Source: JAPOXR01 sp965199765 (GTDB lineage Bacteria; Pseudomonadota; Alphaproteobacteria; Rhodobacterales; Rhodobacteraceae). Taken from it: a DNA stretch of 64,000 nucleotides. The stretch's first letter is position 1. Each line of letters starts with the position of its first letter. The stretch spans positions 310,001 to 374,000 of the forward strand of contig CBDATC010000002.1 in assembly GCA_965199765.1 (NCBI GenBank), given 5' to 3'. A program made the translations under genes and the position numbers. The notes beneath the pieces were generated by a model. That model was not told the DNA's origin, did not search any database, and saw only the letters and a program-made list of their open reading frames with translations. Of this stretch, positions 1-8,654 are shown piece after piece.

Positions 1-2601
1 AATATCCGACACATTACAGCGGATGGTTTGCCCTGCGTTGGTTGCAAGCATGATTTGGTCATCCTCTTCAACCAACAGAAAGGCGACGATCTTTCCTTCG
101 CGAATCGCTTTTACGCCCTTTCCGATTCTGCCCCGTGCAGGAAAGTCGTGGGCTGACGAAACTTTTCCTTTGCCTGCGCTTGAAATCGTAAGCAGCAGCT
201 GCTCGTGGTCGCGCATCGATTGGAATTCAATTGGAGTGATGTATTCACCTTCATCCACAAAGAATTGGGTGGTATCAGGTTCGTCAGGCTCGTCTTGCTG
301 AAGCCTCCGTGAACGCAAATAGGCCTGACGCATCTGGGGTGTCGTTTCATAGGAATCAATGACTTCCATCGCTACGACCCGATCTTCCCCTTGCAGCTTC
401 ATGCACTTTACACCGGTGGATCGACGACTTGCAAAAACCCGGGTTCGCGACGCGGAAAACCGCAACACGCGTCCGTTATTGCTAGCCAGCAGGATGTCAT
501 CCTTATCTGTGCATATGCGCGCGTTAACGAGGGTCACTCCTTCGGGAAGCCGCATGACGATTTTTCCGTTTGACCTCACATTGGCAAAATCACTGAATTG
601 ATTGCGTCGAACACAGCCATCGGATGTTGCAAAAACAATTTGTTTGCTATCCCAAGTGCTCTCGTCCACATCAATCGGCGTCACAACGGCAATCGATGCT
701 CCCTGTGCGACCGGCAGCAGATTCACAATGGCCTTGCCTTTGGCATTCCGGCCCGAATTGGGAATCTTCCATGCCTTCAATTTGTAGGCCATCCCGTCGG
801 TTGAAAAGAAGAGTAATGCGTCATGAGTGTTGACAACAAATTGTGATGTCACAAAGTCCTCTTCTTTTGTCGTCATGCCGCTAAGTCCCTTGCCGCCGCG
901 CCGTTGGGACCGAAAATTAGACAATGCAGTGCGCTTTATGTATCCGCCGCTTGTGATGGTGATGACAACATTTTCAGGTTCGATGAGATCCTCATCGTCG
1001 ACTTCTTCCATAAAATCAGTGATCTGAGTTCGACGCGGCACAGCGAACTCTTCCTTGACCGCGATAAGTTCATTGGAGATTATCGAACGAATGCGTTCTC
1101 CGGAGCTTAGAATATCCAGACAATCTTTGATCTTGATGGAAAGCGTCTGCAACTCATCGGTGTTTTCCTTTATCCCCATAGCCGTAAGCCGCTGAAGGCG
1201 AAGTTCCAGAATCGCGCGTGTCTGCGCATCGGAAAGTCTATAGATTCCGGTTTCACTGATCTGGTGGCGCGGGTCGTCAATCAACCGGATGTAATCGGCG
1301 ATCTGCTCGGCTGGCCATTCGCGTTCCTTAAGACGGTTTCTAGCAACTGCCGGTTCCGGCGATGTCCGAATAATGCTGACAACTTCATCGATGTTGGAAA
1401 CGGCCACAGCGAGTCCACACAAAAGATGGCTGCGTTCGCGGGCCCGTCGCAGTTCATCAGCGGTGCGCCGGGTAACAATCTGCTCGCGAAACTGCAAAAA
1501 CGCCTGTAGAAATCCAGCGAGATCAAGCACCTCGGGACGCCCGCCATTCAATGCCAGCATCAGACAATTGAACGAAGATTCCATTTGTGTGAAACGCCAA
1601 AGCTGATTGAGCACGATTTCAGGTGTTGCATCGCGCTTGAGCTCAATTACAACCCTGACGCCATTCCGGTCGGACTCGTCTCGAACATGTGAAATTCCTT
1701 CAACTTTTTTGTCGCGAACCACCTGAGCAATGCGTTCGACCATTGTGGCTTTGTTGACTTGGTAGGGGATCTCTTCGACGATGATCGCGAAGCGGTCTTG
1801 TCGAATTTCTTCGATTTTGGTTTTGGCGCGGATCACGATGCCGCCGCGCCCTGACACATAGGTTTTTTTGGCGCTGAGCTTTCCTTGTATCACCCCTCCG
1901 GTCGGAAAATCCGGAGCTGGCACAAACTGCATAAGCTGTTCGATTGAAATGTCCGGGTTTTTGATCATGGCCAGTGTTGCGTCGATCACCTCGCCGAGAT
2001 TGTGAGGCGGAATGTTTGTCGCCATGCCAACAGCGATTCCGCTTCCGCCATTCACAAGTATGTTGGGGAACCGCGCGGGCAGGACTGACGGCTCTCGGTC
2101 CCGGCCATCGTAATTGTCCTGAAAATCCACCGTGTTGCGGTCGATATCGGCCAGCAGCCATCGCGCCGCTTTTGCCATTCGAACTTCTGTGTATCGCATC
2201 GCCGCCGGATTGTCGCCGTCCATAGAACCGAAGTTCCCTTGGCCATCCAACAGCGGCAATGACATCGAAAAGTCCTGCGCCAACCGCACCAGGGCATCGT
2301 AAATGGCGCTGTCGCCGTGCGGGTGATACTTGCCCATGACATCGCCAACTGGGCGGGCGGATTTTCGGTATGGTTTGTCGAATGTGTTGCCGGTTTCATT
2401 CATGGAATGCATGATGCGGCGATGGACCGGCTTAAGACCGTCGCGCAGGTCTGGAATCGCGCGTGATACTATGACGCTCATCGCGTAGTCGAGATAGGCG
2501 GATTGCATCTCGTCCACGATGGATATGACGGGTCCCTTATAGGAGGGTTCCGCTGAATCCTCGCCGCCGTTCCCCGACGGTCCGGTAGGTATGTTTTCCA
2601 A
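1..2601 (-). CDS. gyrA: DNA gyrase subunit A, 3' end beyond the window
   Basis: GyrA breaks and rejoins DNA in the A2B2 gyrase that introduces negative supercoils. 867 codons are visible and the frame stays open to base 1, so the C-terminus is missing. The breakage-reunion domain is clear: the active-site Tyr is about residue 137 in the context AMRYTEVRM. The quinolone-determining region reads HPHGDSAIYD around 93-102, with Ser and Asp at the positions equivalent to E. coli S83 and D87, the usual susceptible form. The C-terminal beta-pinwheel begins around residue 540. The start is unusual: a TAA stop in frame directly precedes the TTG at 2601, and no in-frame ATG occurs before the conserved core. 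A GAG-rich stretch just upstream can serve as ribosome site. The neighbour ssb is upstream on the same strand. Confidence 0.97.
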   Translation of the reverse strand, partial: MENIPTGPSGNGGEDSAEPSYKGPVISIVDEMQSAYLDYAMSVIVSRAIPDLRDGLKPVHRRIMHSMNETGNTFDKPYRKSARPVGDVMGKYHPHGDSAIYDALVRLAQDFSMSLPLLDGQGNFGSMDGDNPAAMRYTEVRMAKAARWLLADIDRNTVDFQDNYDGRDREPSVLPARFPNILVNGGSGIAVGMATNIPPHNLGEVIDATLAMIKNPDISIEQLMQFVPAPDFPTGGVIQGKLSAKKTYVSGRGGIVIRAKTKIEEIRQDRFAIIVEEIPYQVNKATMVERIAQVVRDKKVEGISHVRDESDRNGVRVVIELKRDATPEIVLNQLWRFTQMESSFNCLMLALNGGRPEVLDLAGFLQAFLQFREQIVTRRTADELRRARERSHLLCGLAVAVSNIDEVVSIIRTSPEPAVARNRLKEREWPAEQIADYIRLIDDPRHQISETGIYRLSDAQTRAILELRLQRLTAMGIKENTDELQTLSIKIKDCLDILSSGERIRSIISNELIAVKEEFAVPRRTQITDFMEEVDDEDLIEPENVVITITSGGYIKRTALSNFRSQRRGGKGLSGMTTKEEDFVTSQFVVNTHDALLFFSTDGMAYKLKAWKIPNSGRNAKGKAIVNLLPVAQGASIAVVTPIDVDESTWDSKQIVFATSDGCVRRNQFSDFANVRSNGKIVMRLPEGVTLVNARICTDKDDILLASNNGRVLRFSASRTRVFASRRSTGVKCMKLQGEDRVVAMEVIDSYETTPQMRQAYLRSRRLQQDEPDEPDTTQFFVDEGEYITPIEFQSMRDHEQLLLTISSAGKGKVSSAHDFPARGRIGKGVKAIREGKIVAFLLVEEDDQIMLATNAGQTIRCNVSDI

Positions 2602-2950
2602 TTAAATCTCAGCCTCAAATTCATCAAAATTTGTGGCGAAATCCATATATCATCACAAATTCAGTGTAAATCAACAGCGACCATTTACGGGGTTCCGTCG
2701 GAGAAAATGCCGCATTTGCCGGTCGGCAAATCGTGCGCATCCCCAAAACACTCGCTGCCGCATCTCCTGGACGCATCTGACTTTTCGGTGCGATTTGACG
2801 TTTTGATTTCAGTTGTGATGCACAGGCAAATCCAATTGCGCGGCACCTCAATCAGGGACCGAGGTTCAAGACGCGATCGGCATTGTTTTTTTCCTGATGA
2901 GGAGTTCCGTTTTGCAAACTCGAAAAAATCAAATCCAAGAGCAATAGGAT
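2602..2950. other. Intergenic region between ssb and gyrA
   Basis: This 349-base gap holds no credible gene. It should contain the gyrA promoter. On the minus strand a weak candidate is TTGATT followed 19 bases later by TATATG, about 50 bases from the TTG start. The spacing is long, so this is only a possibility. An 18-base palindrome (separate entry) lies about 115 bases from the gyrA start. No terminator with a T-run follows ssb. Confidence 0.5.
2714..2731. promoter_or_regulatory. Perfect inverted repeat upstream of gyrA
   Basis: The arms are ATTTGCCG (2714-2721) and CGGCAAAT (2724-2731) around a GT centre, a perfect 8-base dyad. The size and symmetry are those of a dimeric repressor site, and it lies about 115 bases upstream of the gyrA start. 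It is not followed by a T-run, so it is not an intrinsic terminator. The binding protein is unknown. A chance palindrome is possible. Confidence 0.35.
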
Positions 2951-3475
2951 CTAGAACGGAACGTCGTCGTCCAGATCGTCCGATTGAGGCAGCGGCTCCC
3001 GACTTGCTTTGTGTGCGTAAGCGCCGCTTGATCGGCCATCACCATACTTTTGGCTGGATTGGGTCGCGCTGGCGCTGCCTCCAAAATCCGACGATTGTTG
3101 GTAGCTGCCTTCACCGCTGTCTTCCCGACCGCTCAGCATAACCAATTGGCCCTGATAGGGCCGCAGTACGACTTCAGTCATAAACCGTTCTTGCCCGGAT
3201 GGATCTTGCCACCTGCGGGTTTCAAGTTTTCCTTCCAAATAGACTCTTTGTCCGCGCTGCAGATACTGCTCGGCAACGCGCACAATCGGTTCACTGAATA
3301 CGACTACCCTGTGCCATTGGGTGCGTTCTCTATTCTCACCGGTCGCACGGTCTTTCCACCGCTCTGATGTCGCAACGCTGAAGTTGCAAACCTTGTTTCC
3401 GGAATCAAATGTTCTGATCTCAGGATCAGCACCAAGATTTCCGATCAGAATGACTTTATTGACCGAACCCGACAT
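2951..3475 (-). CDS. ssb: Single-stranded DNA-binding protein
   Basis: SSB coats single-stranded DNA during replication, repair and recombination. The protein has 174 residues. The OB-fold begins at once (SGSVNKVILIGNLGADPE), followed by a low-complexity Gly/Ser/Gln linker, and it ends in the acidic tip DDDVPF that recruits partner proteins. The start at 3475 is chosen because the family begins MSGSVNKV; an ATG three codons upstream (3484) is in frame but would add MRF. The gene is divergent from uvrA, an arrangement common in proteobacteria. Confidence 0.97.
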   Translation of the reverse strand: MSGSVNKVILIGNLGADPEIRTFDSGNKVCNFSVATSERWKDRATGENRERTQWHRVVVFSEPIVRVAEQYLQRGQRVYLEGKLETRRWQDPSGQERFMTEVVLRPYQGQLVMLSGREDSGEGSYQQSSDFGGSASATQSSQKYGDGRSSGAYAHKASREPLPQSDDLDDDVPF

Positions 3476-3831
3476 GAACCGCACTCTCTTTGAACCGCCT
3501 TAACCTTAGCGTCAGCAGATCACAGATTGCCGCAAAAATTGCAAGTGAATTTAGCCACAATCATCCAACTGATGCGTTTCAAACGCCGAAACCTAACTCA
3601 AAGGGCTATCGACAAGACATAGAGCTCTTGCATTGGTTCCTTTGTCAAATTCGGCGTTCGTTCAAAAATTCGCTGTTGGATCTGGATCTGTAATTGTCAT
3701 GCAATCATTGGCATTGCGGATCATTTCTAAGTGCCTTGGCCGTGATCGGCAGAGCGATTTGCGGCTGAGACCGCATTGCGTTTGTGGGATGCCTGAATTA
3801 ACAGAAAGCCGTGCAAAGTGGGGCTGTCCGT
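3476..3831. other. Divergent ssb-uvrA promoter region
   Basis: This 356-base gap must contain the promoters of both ssb and uvrA. No gene is seen. The alphaproteobacterial SOS operator GTTC-N7-GTTC (or its complement) was searched for by reading every GTTC and GAAC in the gap, and none has a partner at the right distance. The two GAAC copies near the ssb start are 12 bases apart rather than 7. Confidence 0.6.
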
Positions 3832-6687
3832 ATGTCGGAGCTTAAGGCAATCAGCGTGCGGGGGGCTCGCGAGCATAACCTGCGATCAGTGGACGTGGAT
3901 ATACCGCGGAACAAATTGGTCGTGCTCACAGGACTCAGCGGATCAGGAAAATCATCGCTGGCGATGGATACGATCTACGCCGAAGGACAGCGCCGGTACG
4001 TGGAAAGCCTTTCAGTCTATGCCCGGCAATTTTTGAATGTCATGGAGAAGCCGGAAGTTGACCACATCGCCGGTTTGTCACCTGCCATCGCGATTGAACA
4101 AAAGACCACTTCACGGAATCCGCGCTCAACAGTTGGAACCATTACCGAAATCTACGACTATTTGCGCCTTCTATTCGCCCGTGCCGGGACTCCGTTTTCA
4201 CCAGCTACCGGGCTGCCGATTGTCGCACAGCAGGTTTCAGATATGGTTGACAGGCTGCTGAGCTATCCCGACGGCACACGCATGATATTGCTGGCTCCTG
4301 TTGTTCGTGACCGCAAAGGTGAATACCGCAAGGAATTGATGGAATTTCGAAAGCGCGGATTCCAGCGTGTTCGCATCGATGGTGAAGTCCATGAACTCGA
4401 CGAAATCCCACGGCTCAAAAAGACATATCGCCACAACATTGAGCTTGTGGTCGACCGGATAATCCTGCGGCGCAACATGCAGCAGCGGCTGGCTGACTCT
4501 CTGCGAACCGCACTGGATCAGGCAGATGGCATTGCAATGGCTGAGATCATCCAAAATGAGACCGGGAACGAAGTCATCACGTTTTCTGAAAACTTTTCCT
4601 GTCCGGTATCAGGCTTTACAATCGCCGAAATCGAACCGCGCCTGTTTTCTTTCAATGCGCCTTTCGGTGCCTGTCCTGCGTGCGATGGACTGGGTCGCGA
4701 GCTCTTCTTTGATCTTGATCTTATCGTCCCGGACCCGGAGGCTAGACTCGGTGAAGGCGCAATCGCGCCGTGGAATACCACGTCGGTATATCAGGCAAAT
4801 GCCGTTTCCTCGTTAGCCGCGCATTATGGTTTTCGCACTGATTCAATATGGAAGGATCTCCCAGATGCGATTCAGCAAGTGATCCTGTATGGGTCGAATG
4901 ACGAATTGATCGATTTCACATTTGTTGACGGCAGCAGAAGTTATAAAGTCAAACGAAAATACGAGGGTGTTATTCCCAATCTCGAGCGCCGCTACCGTGA
5001 AACCGAGTCGCAGTTGGCAAGAGAATTCCTGGAGCGGTTTCAAAGCAATCGCGAGTGCCGGGCCTGTGACGGATTTCGCCTGAAGCCCGAGGCCTTGGCT
5101 GTCAAAATCAATCAGGCGCACATCGGTGAAGTGAGTCGATTGACAGTGCAGCATGCGCTGAATTGGGCTAAATCAGCTTCGGACCATTTGTCGGTGCAAA
5201 AGCAGCAGATCGCGACCCCGATACTCAAAGAAATTACCGAAAGGCTGGAATTCCTTGTCAATGTTGGACTCGAATATCTGACCTTGGCACGAACCTCCGG
5301 CACATTGTCCGGCGGCGAAAGCCAGCGGATCCGATTGGCAAGTCAGATTGGCGCCGGTCTCACTGGAGTTCTCTATGTTTTGGATGAACCATCAATCGGA
5401 CTTCATCAGCGCGACAACAAGCGGCTGCTGGCAACGCTCTGCGATCTGCGTGATCAGGGAAACACTGTCATTGTGGTTGAGCATGATGAAGAGGCCATTC
5501 GTGAAGCCGATCACTTGATCGACATCGGGCCGGGGGCAGGCATCAACGGCGGTCGAATCATCGCCGAAGGCAAGCCGGCTGAGATAGAAGCCAATCCAAA
5601 GTCTCTGACAGGACAATATCTAAGCGGAAAAAGAAGCATACCATTCGCACCGGAACGGAGAATCGGCAATGGCAAATCGCTGCGGGTAATCGGCGCCCAC
5701 GCCAATAACCTCAGATCCATTACTGTTGACTTTCCTTTGGGCAAATTCATCTGTGTCACCGGTGTGTCCGGCAGCGGAAAATCCACGCTTATCCTCGATA
5801 CGCTCTATCAGCATGCCCAAGCCGAACTGAACGCCTCGAGAAAACCGCCCCGAAACTGTGAATCGGTGATCGGTTTGCAGCATGTCAAAAAGGTGATTGA
5901 TATTGATCAACGGCCCATCGGAAGGACTCCACGATCCAATCCCGCAACCTACACAGACGCGTTCACGCCAATACGCAACTGGTTTGTAGATCTTCCAGCG
6001 TCAAGGGCGCGCGGCTATAAGCCCGGCCGATTTTCCTTCAATGTCAAGGGCGGTCGTTGTGAAGCCTGCCAGGGCGACGGTGTCATCAAGATAGCGATGC
6101 ATTTCCTGCCAGATATCTATGTGACCTGTGAGAGCTGCGGCGGCTCCCGCTATAATCGGGAAACGCTGGAGGTCAAATTCAAGGAAAAGTCGATTGCAGA
6201 CGTATTGGACATGACTGTCGACGAGGCCGCAGCGCTCTTCGCAGCCGTGCCCGCCGTGCACGACAAGCTAAAGACCCTTCAACAGGTCGGACTTGGATAC
6301 ATCAAACTCGGACAGTCTGCGACAACGCTTTCGGGTGGCGAGGCGCAGCGAATTAAGCTTTCAAAGGAATTATCGAAAAGATCACGGGGAGACACGCTCT
6401 ACATTTTGGACGAACCAACGACTGGATTGCACTTCGAAGACATCAAAAGGCTCCTTGAAGTTTTGCACCGCCTTATCAAACTCGGCAACACCGTGATCGT
6501 CATCGAACATAATCTGGATGTCATCAAAACCGCCGACTGGATTATCGATATGGGGCCGGAGGGCGGTGAGGGCGGCGGTACAGTTGTCGCCCAAGGCGCA
6601 CCTGAAGACATTGTAATGGCATCGGCAAGCCATACCGGACGATTCTTGAAGCCGCTGCTAACGCCCCCACTGTCGTTGGCGAGCTGA
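3832..6687 (+). CDS. uvrA: Excinuclease ABC subunit A
   Basis: UvrA is the damage-recognition ATPase of nucleotide excision repair and loads UvrB on DNA. The 951-residue protein is full length. It carries two ABC ATPase modules: Walker A GLSGSGKSS at about 34-42 and GVSGSGKST at about 644-652, with LSGGE signatures near 492 and 832. The C-terminal zinc module has CEAC and CESC pairs near 743-775. In the first module the usual CPxC reads CPVS, as I recall for alphaproteobacterial UvrA. The ATG at 3832 is chosen because the family starts MSELKAI; a GTG at 3811 in frame is an alternative. It converges on mmsB with four bases between the stops. Confidence 0.97.
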   Translation: MSELKAISVRGAREHNLRSVDVDIPRNKLVVLTGLSGSGKSSLAMDTIYAEGQRRYVESLSVYARQFLNVMEKPEVDHIAGLSPAIAIEQKTTSRNPRSTVGTITEIYDYLRLLFARAGTPFSPATGLPIVAQQVSDMVDRLLSYPDGTRMILLAPVVRDRKGEYRKELMEFRKRGFQRVRIDGEVHELDEIPRLKKTYRHNIELVVDRIILRRNMQQRLADSLRTALDQADGIAMAEIIQNETGNEVITFSENFSCPVSGFTIAEIEPRLFSFNAPFGACPACDGLGRELFFDLDLIVPDPEARLGEGAIAPWNTTSVYQANAVSSLAAHYGFRTDSIWKDLPDAIQQVILYGSNDELIDFTFVDGSRSYKVKRKYEGVIPNLERRYRETESQLAREFLERFQSNRECRACDGFRLKPEALAVKINQAHIGEVSRLTVQHALNWAKSASDHLSVQKQQIATPILKEITERLEFLVNVGLEYLTLARTSGTLSGGESQRIRLASQIGAGLTGVLYVLDEPSIGLHQRDNKRLLATLCDLRDQGNTVIVVEHDEEAIREADHLIDIGPGAGINGGRIIAEGKPAEIEANPKSLTGQYLSGKRSIPFAPERRIGNGKSLRVIGAHANNLRSITVDFPLGKFICVTGVSGSGKSTLILDTLYQHAQAELNASRKPPRNCESVIGLQHVKKVIDIDQRPIGRTPRSNPATYTDAFTPIRNWFVDLPASRARGYKPGRFSFNVKGGRCEACQGDGVIKIAMHFLPDIYVTCESCGGSRYNRETLEVKFKEKSIADVLDMTVDEAAALFAAVPAVHDKLKTLQQVGLGYIKLGQSATTLSGGEAQRIKLSKELSKRSRGDTLYILDEPTTGLHFEDIKRLLEVLHRLIKLGNTVIVIEHNLDVIKTADWIIDMGPEGGEGGGTVVAQGAPEDIVMASASHTGRFLKPLLTPPLSLAS

Positions 6688-6691
6688 ATTC

Positions 6692-7561
6692 TCAATCCGA
6701 GATTTTCTGAAATTTCTGAATGATTGCCGAAAAATCCAAACCAGATCCGCCCTCATGCTGAACAAACGCCTCGTAGATCTCCATTGCGCATCGTCCGATC
6801 GGTGTTGACGCGCCGGTAGTTTGAGCGGCTTGCTGGGATAGGCGCAGGTCCTTGAGCATCAGATCAGATGCGAAACCCGGCCTGTACTCGTTGTCGGAGG
6901 GAGATTCCGGCCCAACGGCTGGTGCAGGGCAATATGCGTTCATGCTCCAGCTGTATCCCGAAGACGTTGACACCACTTCAAACATTTTCTTTCTGTCCAA
7001 ACCAAGATGATCGGCCAATCCAAAAGCTTCGCAGGTGACGATCATGGTAGCGCCGAGTATCATGTTATTGCAGATTTTCGCCGCCTGTCCGGACCCAGCC
7101 GCGCCGCAATGCACAGAGCGGCCTCCCATGACGGCAAACAATGGCTCAACGGAGGTGAAGGCCGCATCCGCTCCGCCTGCCATGAAAGTGAGTGTGCCTT
7201 TCTCCGCTCCGATGACGCCACCTGACACCGGAGCGTCAACGAATTCAATTCCGTGCTTCCGCGCTTCTTTGGCGACCGCCAGCGTGTTTTCAATATCAAT
7301 GGTGGAGCAATCCAACAAAATTGAGGCATTCCTCATTTTAGACAAAATTGCTTTTGCAATTGACCGCACCGCTCCGCCATCCGGCAGCATGGTGATTACA
7401 ACATCCTGGTCGAAAGCGGCGTCTTCCGCCGAAGCTCCGGGAGTAAGCGGCGCAGGGCAGGGCACGGCAATATCAAATCCTGTAACTGCATGTCCCGCCT
7501 CCGCAAGGTTGTTTGCCATCGGCGCACCCATGTTGCCGAGACCGATAAATCCAACTTTCAT
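6692..7561 (-). CDS. mmsB: 3-hydroxyisobutyrate dehydrogenase
   Basis: This enzyme oxidises 3-hydroxyisobutyrate to methylmalonate semialdehyde with NAD, a late step of valine degradation. The 289-residue protein starts with the Rossmann motif GFIGLGNMG, and carries the family segment DAPVSGG near 125 and the active-site Lys in GQAAKICNN near 170. The start at 7561 fits the family, which begins directly with the nucleotide fold; upstream in-frame codons would run into the preceding gene. It is the last gene of the operon mmsA, acyl-CoA dehydrogenase, hydrolase, mmsB. Confidence 0.95.
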   Translation of the reverse strand: MKVGFIGLGNMGAPMANNLAEAGHAVTGFDIAVPCPAPLTPGASAEDAAFDQDVVITMLPDGGAVRSIAKAILSKMRNASILLDCSTIDIENTLAVAKEARKHGIEFVDAPVSGGVIGAEKGTLTFMAGGADAAFTSVEPLFAVMGGRSVHCGAAGSGQAAKICNNMILGATMIVTCEAFGLADHLGLDRKKMFEVVSTSSGYSWSMNAYCPAPAVGPESPSDNEYRPGFASDLMLKDLRLSQQAAQTTGASTPIGRCAMEIYEAFVQHEGGSGLDFSAIIQKFQKISD

Positions 7562-7619
7562 TTCCGCCCTTCCCTCAGCTTGAGTCCGTTTCCATTGTTC
7601 TTCGCAGTTTGCCGCAGGG

Positions 7620-8654
7620 TCATTGCCAAACCAATTCCGCTTCACCGAGAGGCGCAAGCATCCTGTCGACTTCGGCATCTGTTACATCTGCCACGCTTGA
7701 ATGACGCCAAACCGGTCGATTATCCTTATCGACAATCCTAGCGCGGATTCCTTCCAAAAAATCCGCATGCTCGAGCGATCTGTGCACATACCGGTACTCT
7801 AAGCTCAAAGCATGACGCAGCGTTGGCAGCGATCTTTGCTGCCTGATCATCTTCAACGTGCAGGCCATGGACAACGGCGAATTCTGATGCATGGGTTTGA
7901 GACAGCGTTCAGCAAAGTCGCCTCCATCCCGTTCAAGCGCATCCATAATCTCAGGCAGAGAGGACTGAGCGAAGAGTCTGCAGGCAATTCCTTGCAGTTC
8001 CTGCAACTCGCCTTGCGGCGGGGATTCCGCCGCAGCATTAACGGGTTTACTGCTTCCGGTGGTGCAGATCTCACGCTTGAGATCCGGCCAATGGCATTCA
8101 GGAACAAAATAATCTGCGAATCCGACGAAGATTGCATCATGCGCGTTCATGCGCCACCCGGTTAATCCCAAACATTCGCCCAATCTGCTTGGACTCAGCG
8201 CCAATAGAAGCGATCCACCGACATCGGGCACCAGCCCGATACTGCATTCCGGCATGGCGACTTTACTGGTTTTACCAACAATGCGATGGGATCCATGGCA
8301 GCCGATCCCAACGCCGCCGCCCATCGTAAACCCTTGGAGGAAGCTGATAATCGGCTTGGGGTAGCTGCCGATCGCTGCGTTCAGACAATACTCGTCCCGC
8401 CAGTATTTTTGACCGTACGCGAAGTTTCCAGCCATTCCGCAGCGGTACATCTCCGCTATGTCGCCTCCAGCGCAAAATGCACGTTCTCCCAGCGCATCGA
8501 GCAGAATAACCCGAATGTCTGGATCGGACTTCCAGCTTGCCAGTGCATCCGCAATGGTCAAGCACATCGGGTAGGTCAGGGCGTTCAGAGCATCGGGACG
8601 CTGCAGCGTGATGCAGCCGGCATGCTGCTGTTTTCGAATGACAATATCGGACAT
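7620..8654 (-). CDS. 3-hydroxyisobutyryl-CoA hydrolase (enoyl-CoA hydratase family)
   Basis: It probably releases 3-hydroxyisobutyrate from its CoA ester in valine degradation, between the acyl-CoA dehydrogenase and mmsB steps. The 344-residue length is that of hydrolases rather than of about 260-residue hydratases. Crotonase features are visible: CAGGDI near 61-66 (oxyanion hole), GGGVGIGCH near 111, and MPECSIGLVPDVGG near 136, with the acidic residue used by this subfamily. Its ATG overlaps the stop of the dehydrogenase gene (ATGA), so the two are translationally coupled. A plain enoyl-CoA hydratase is less likely given length and context. Confidence 0.9.
   Translation of the reverse strand: MSDIVIRKQQHAGCITLQRPDALNALTYPMCLTIADALASWKSDPDIRVILLDALGERAFCAGGDIAEMYRCGMAGNFAYGQKYWRDEYCLNAAIGSYPKPIISFLQGFTMGGGVGIGCHGSHRIVGKTSKVAMPECSIGLVPDVGGSLLLALSPSRLGECLGLTGWRMNAHDAIFVGFADYFVPECHWPDLKREICTTGSSKPVNAAAESPPQGELQELQGIACRLFAQSSLPEIMDALERDGGDFAERCLKPMHQNSPLSMACTLKMIRQQRSLPTLRHALSLEYRYVHRSLEHADFLEGIRARIVDKDNRPVWRHSSVADVTDAEVDRMLAPLGEAELVWQ

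Noticed and set aside
111..2400. Several open frames of 60-150 codons on both strands inside the gyrA span
   Set aside because: They lie in other frames of gyrA, have skewed residue content and no family match.
3832..6687. UvrA first zinc module lacks one Cys (CPVS in place of CPxC)
   Set aside because: As I recall this is the normal form in alphaproteobacterial UvrA, so it is not a defect.
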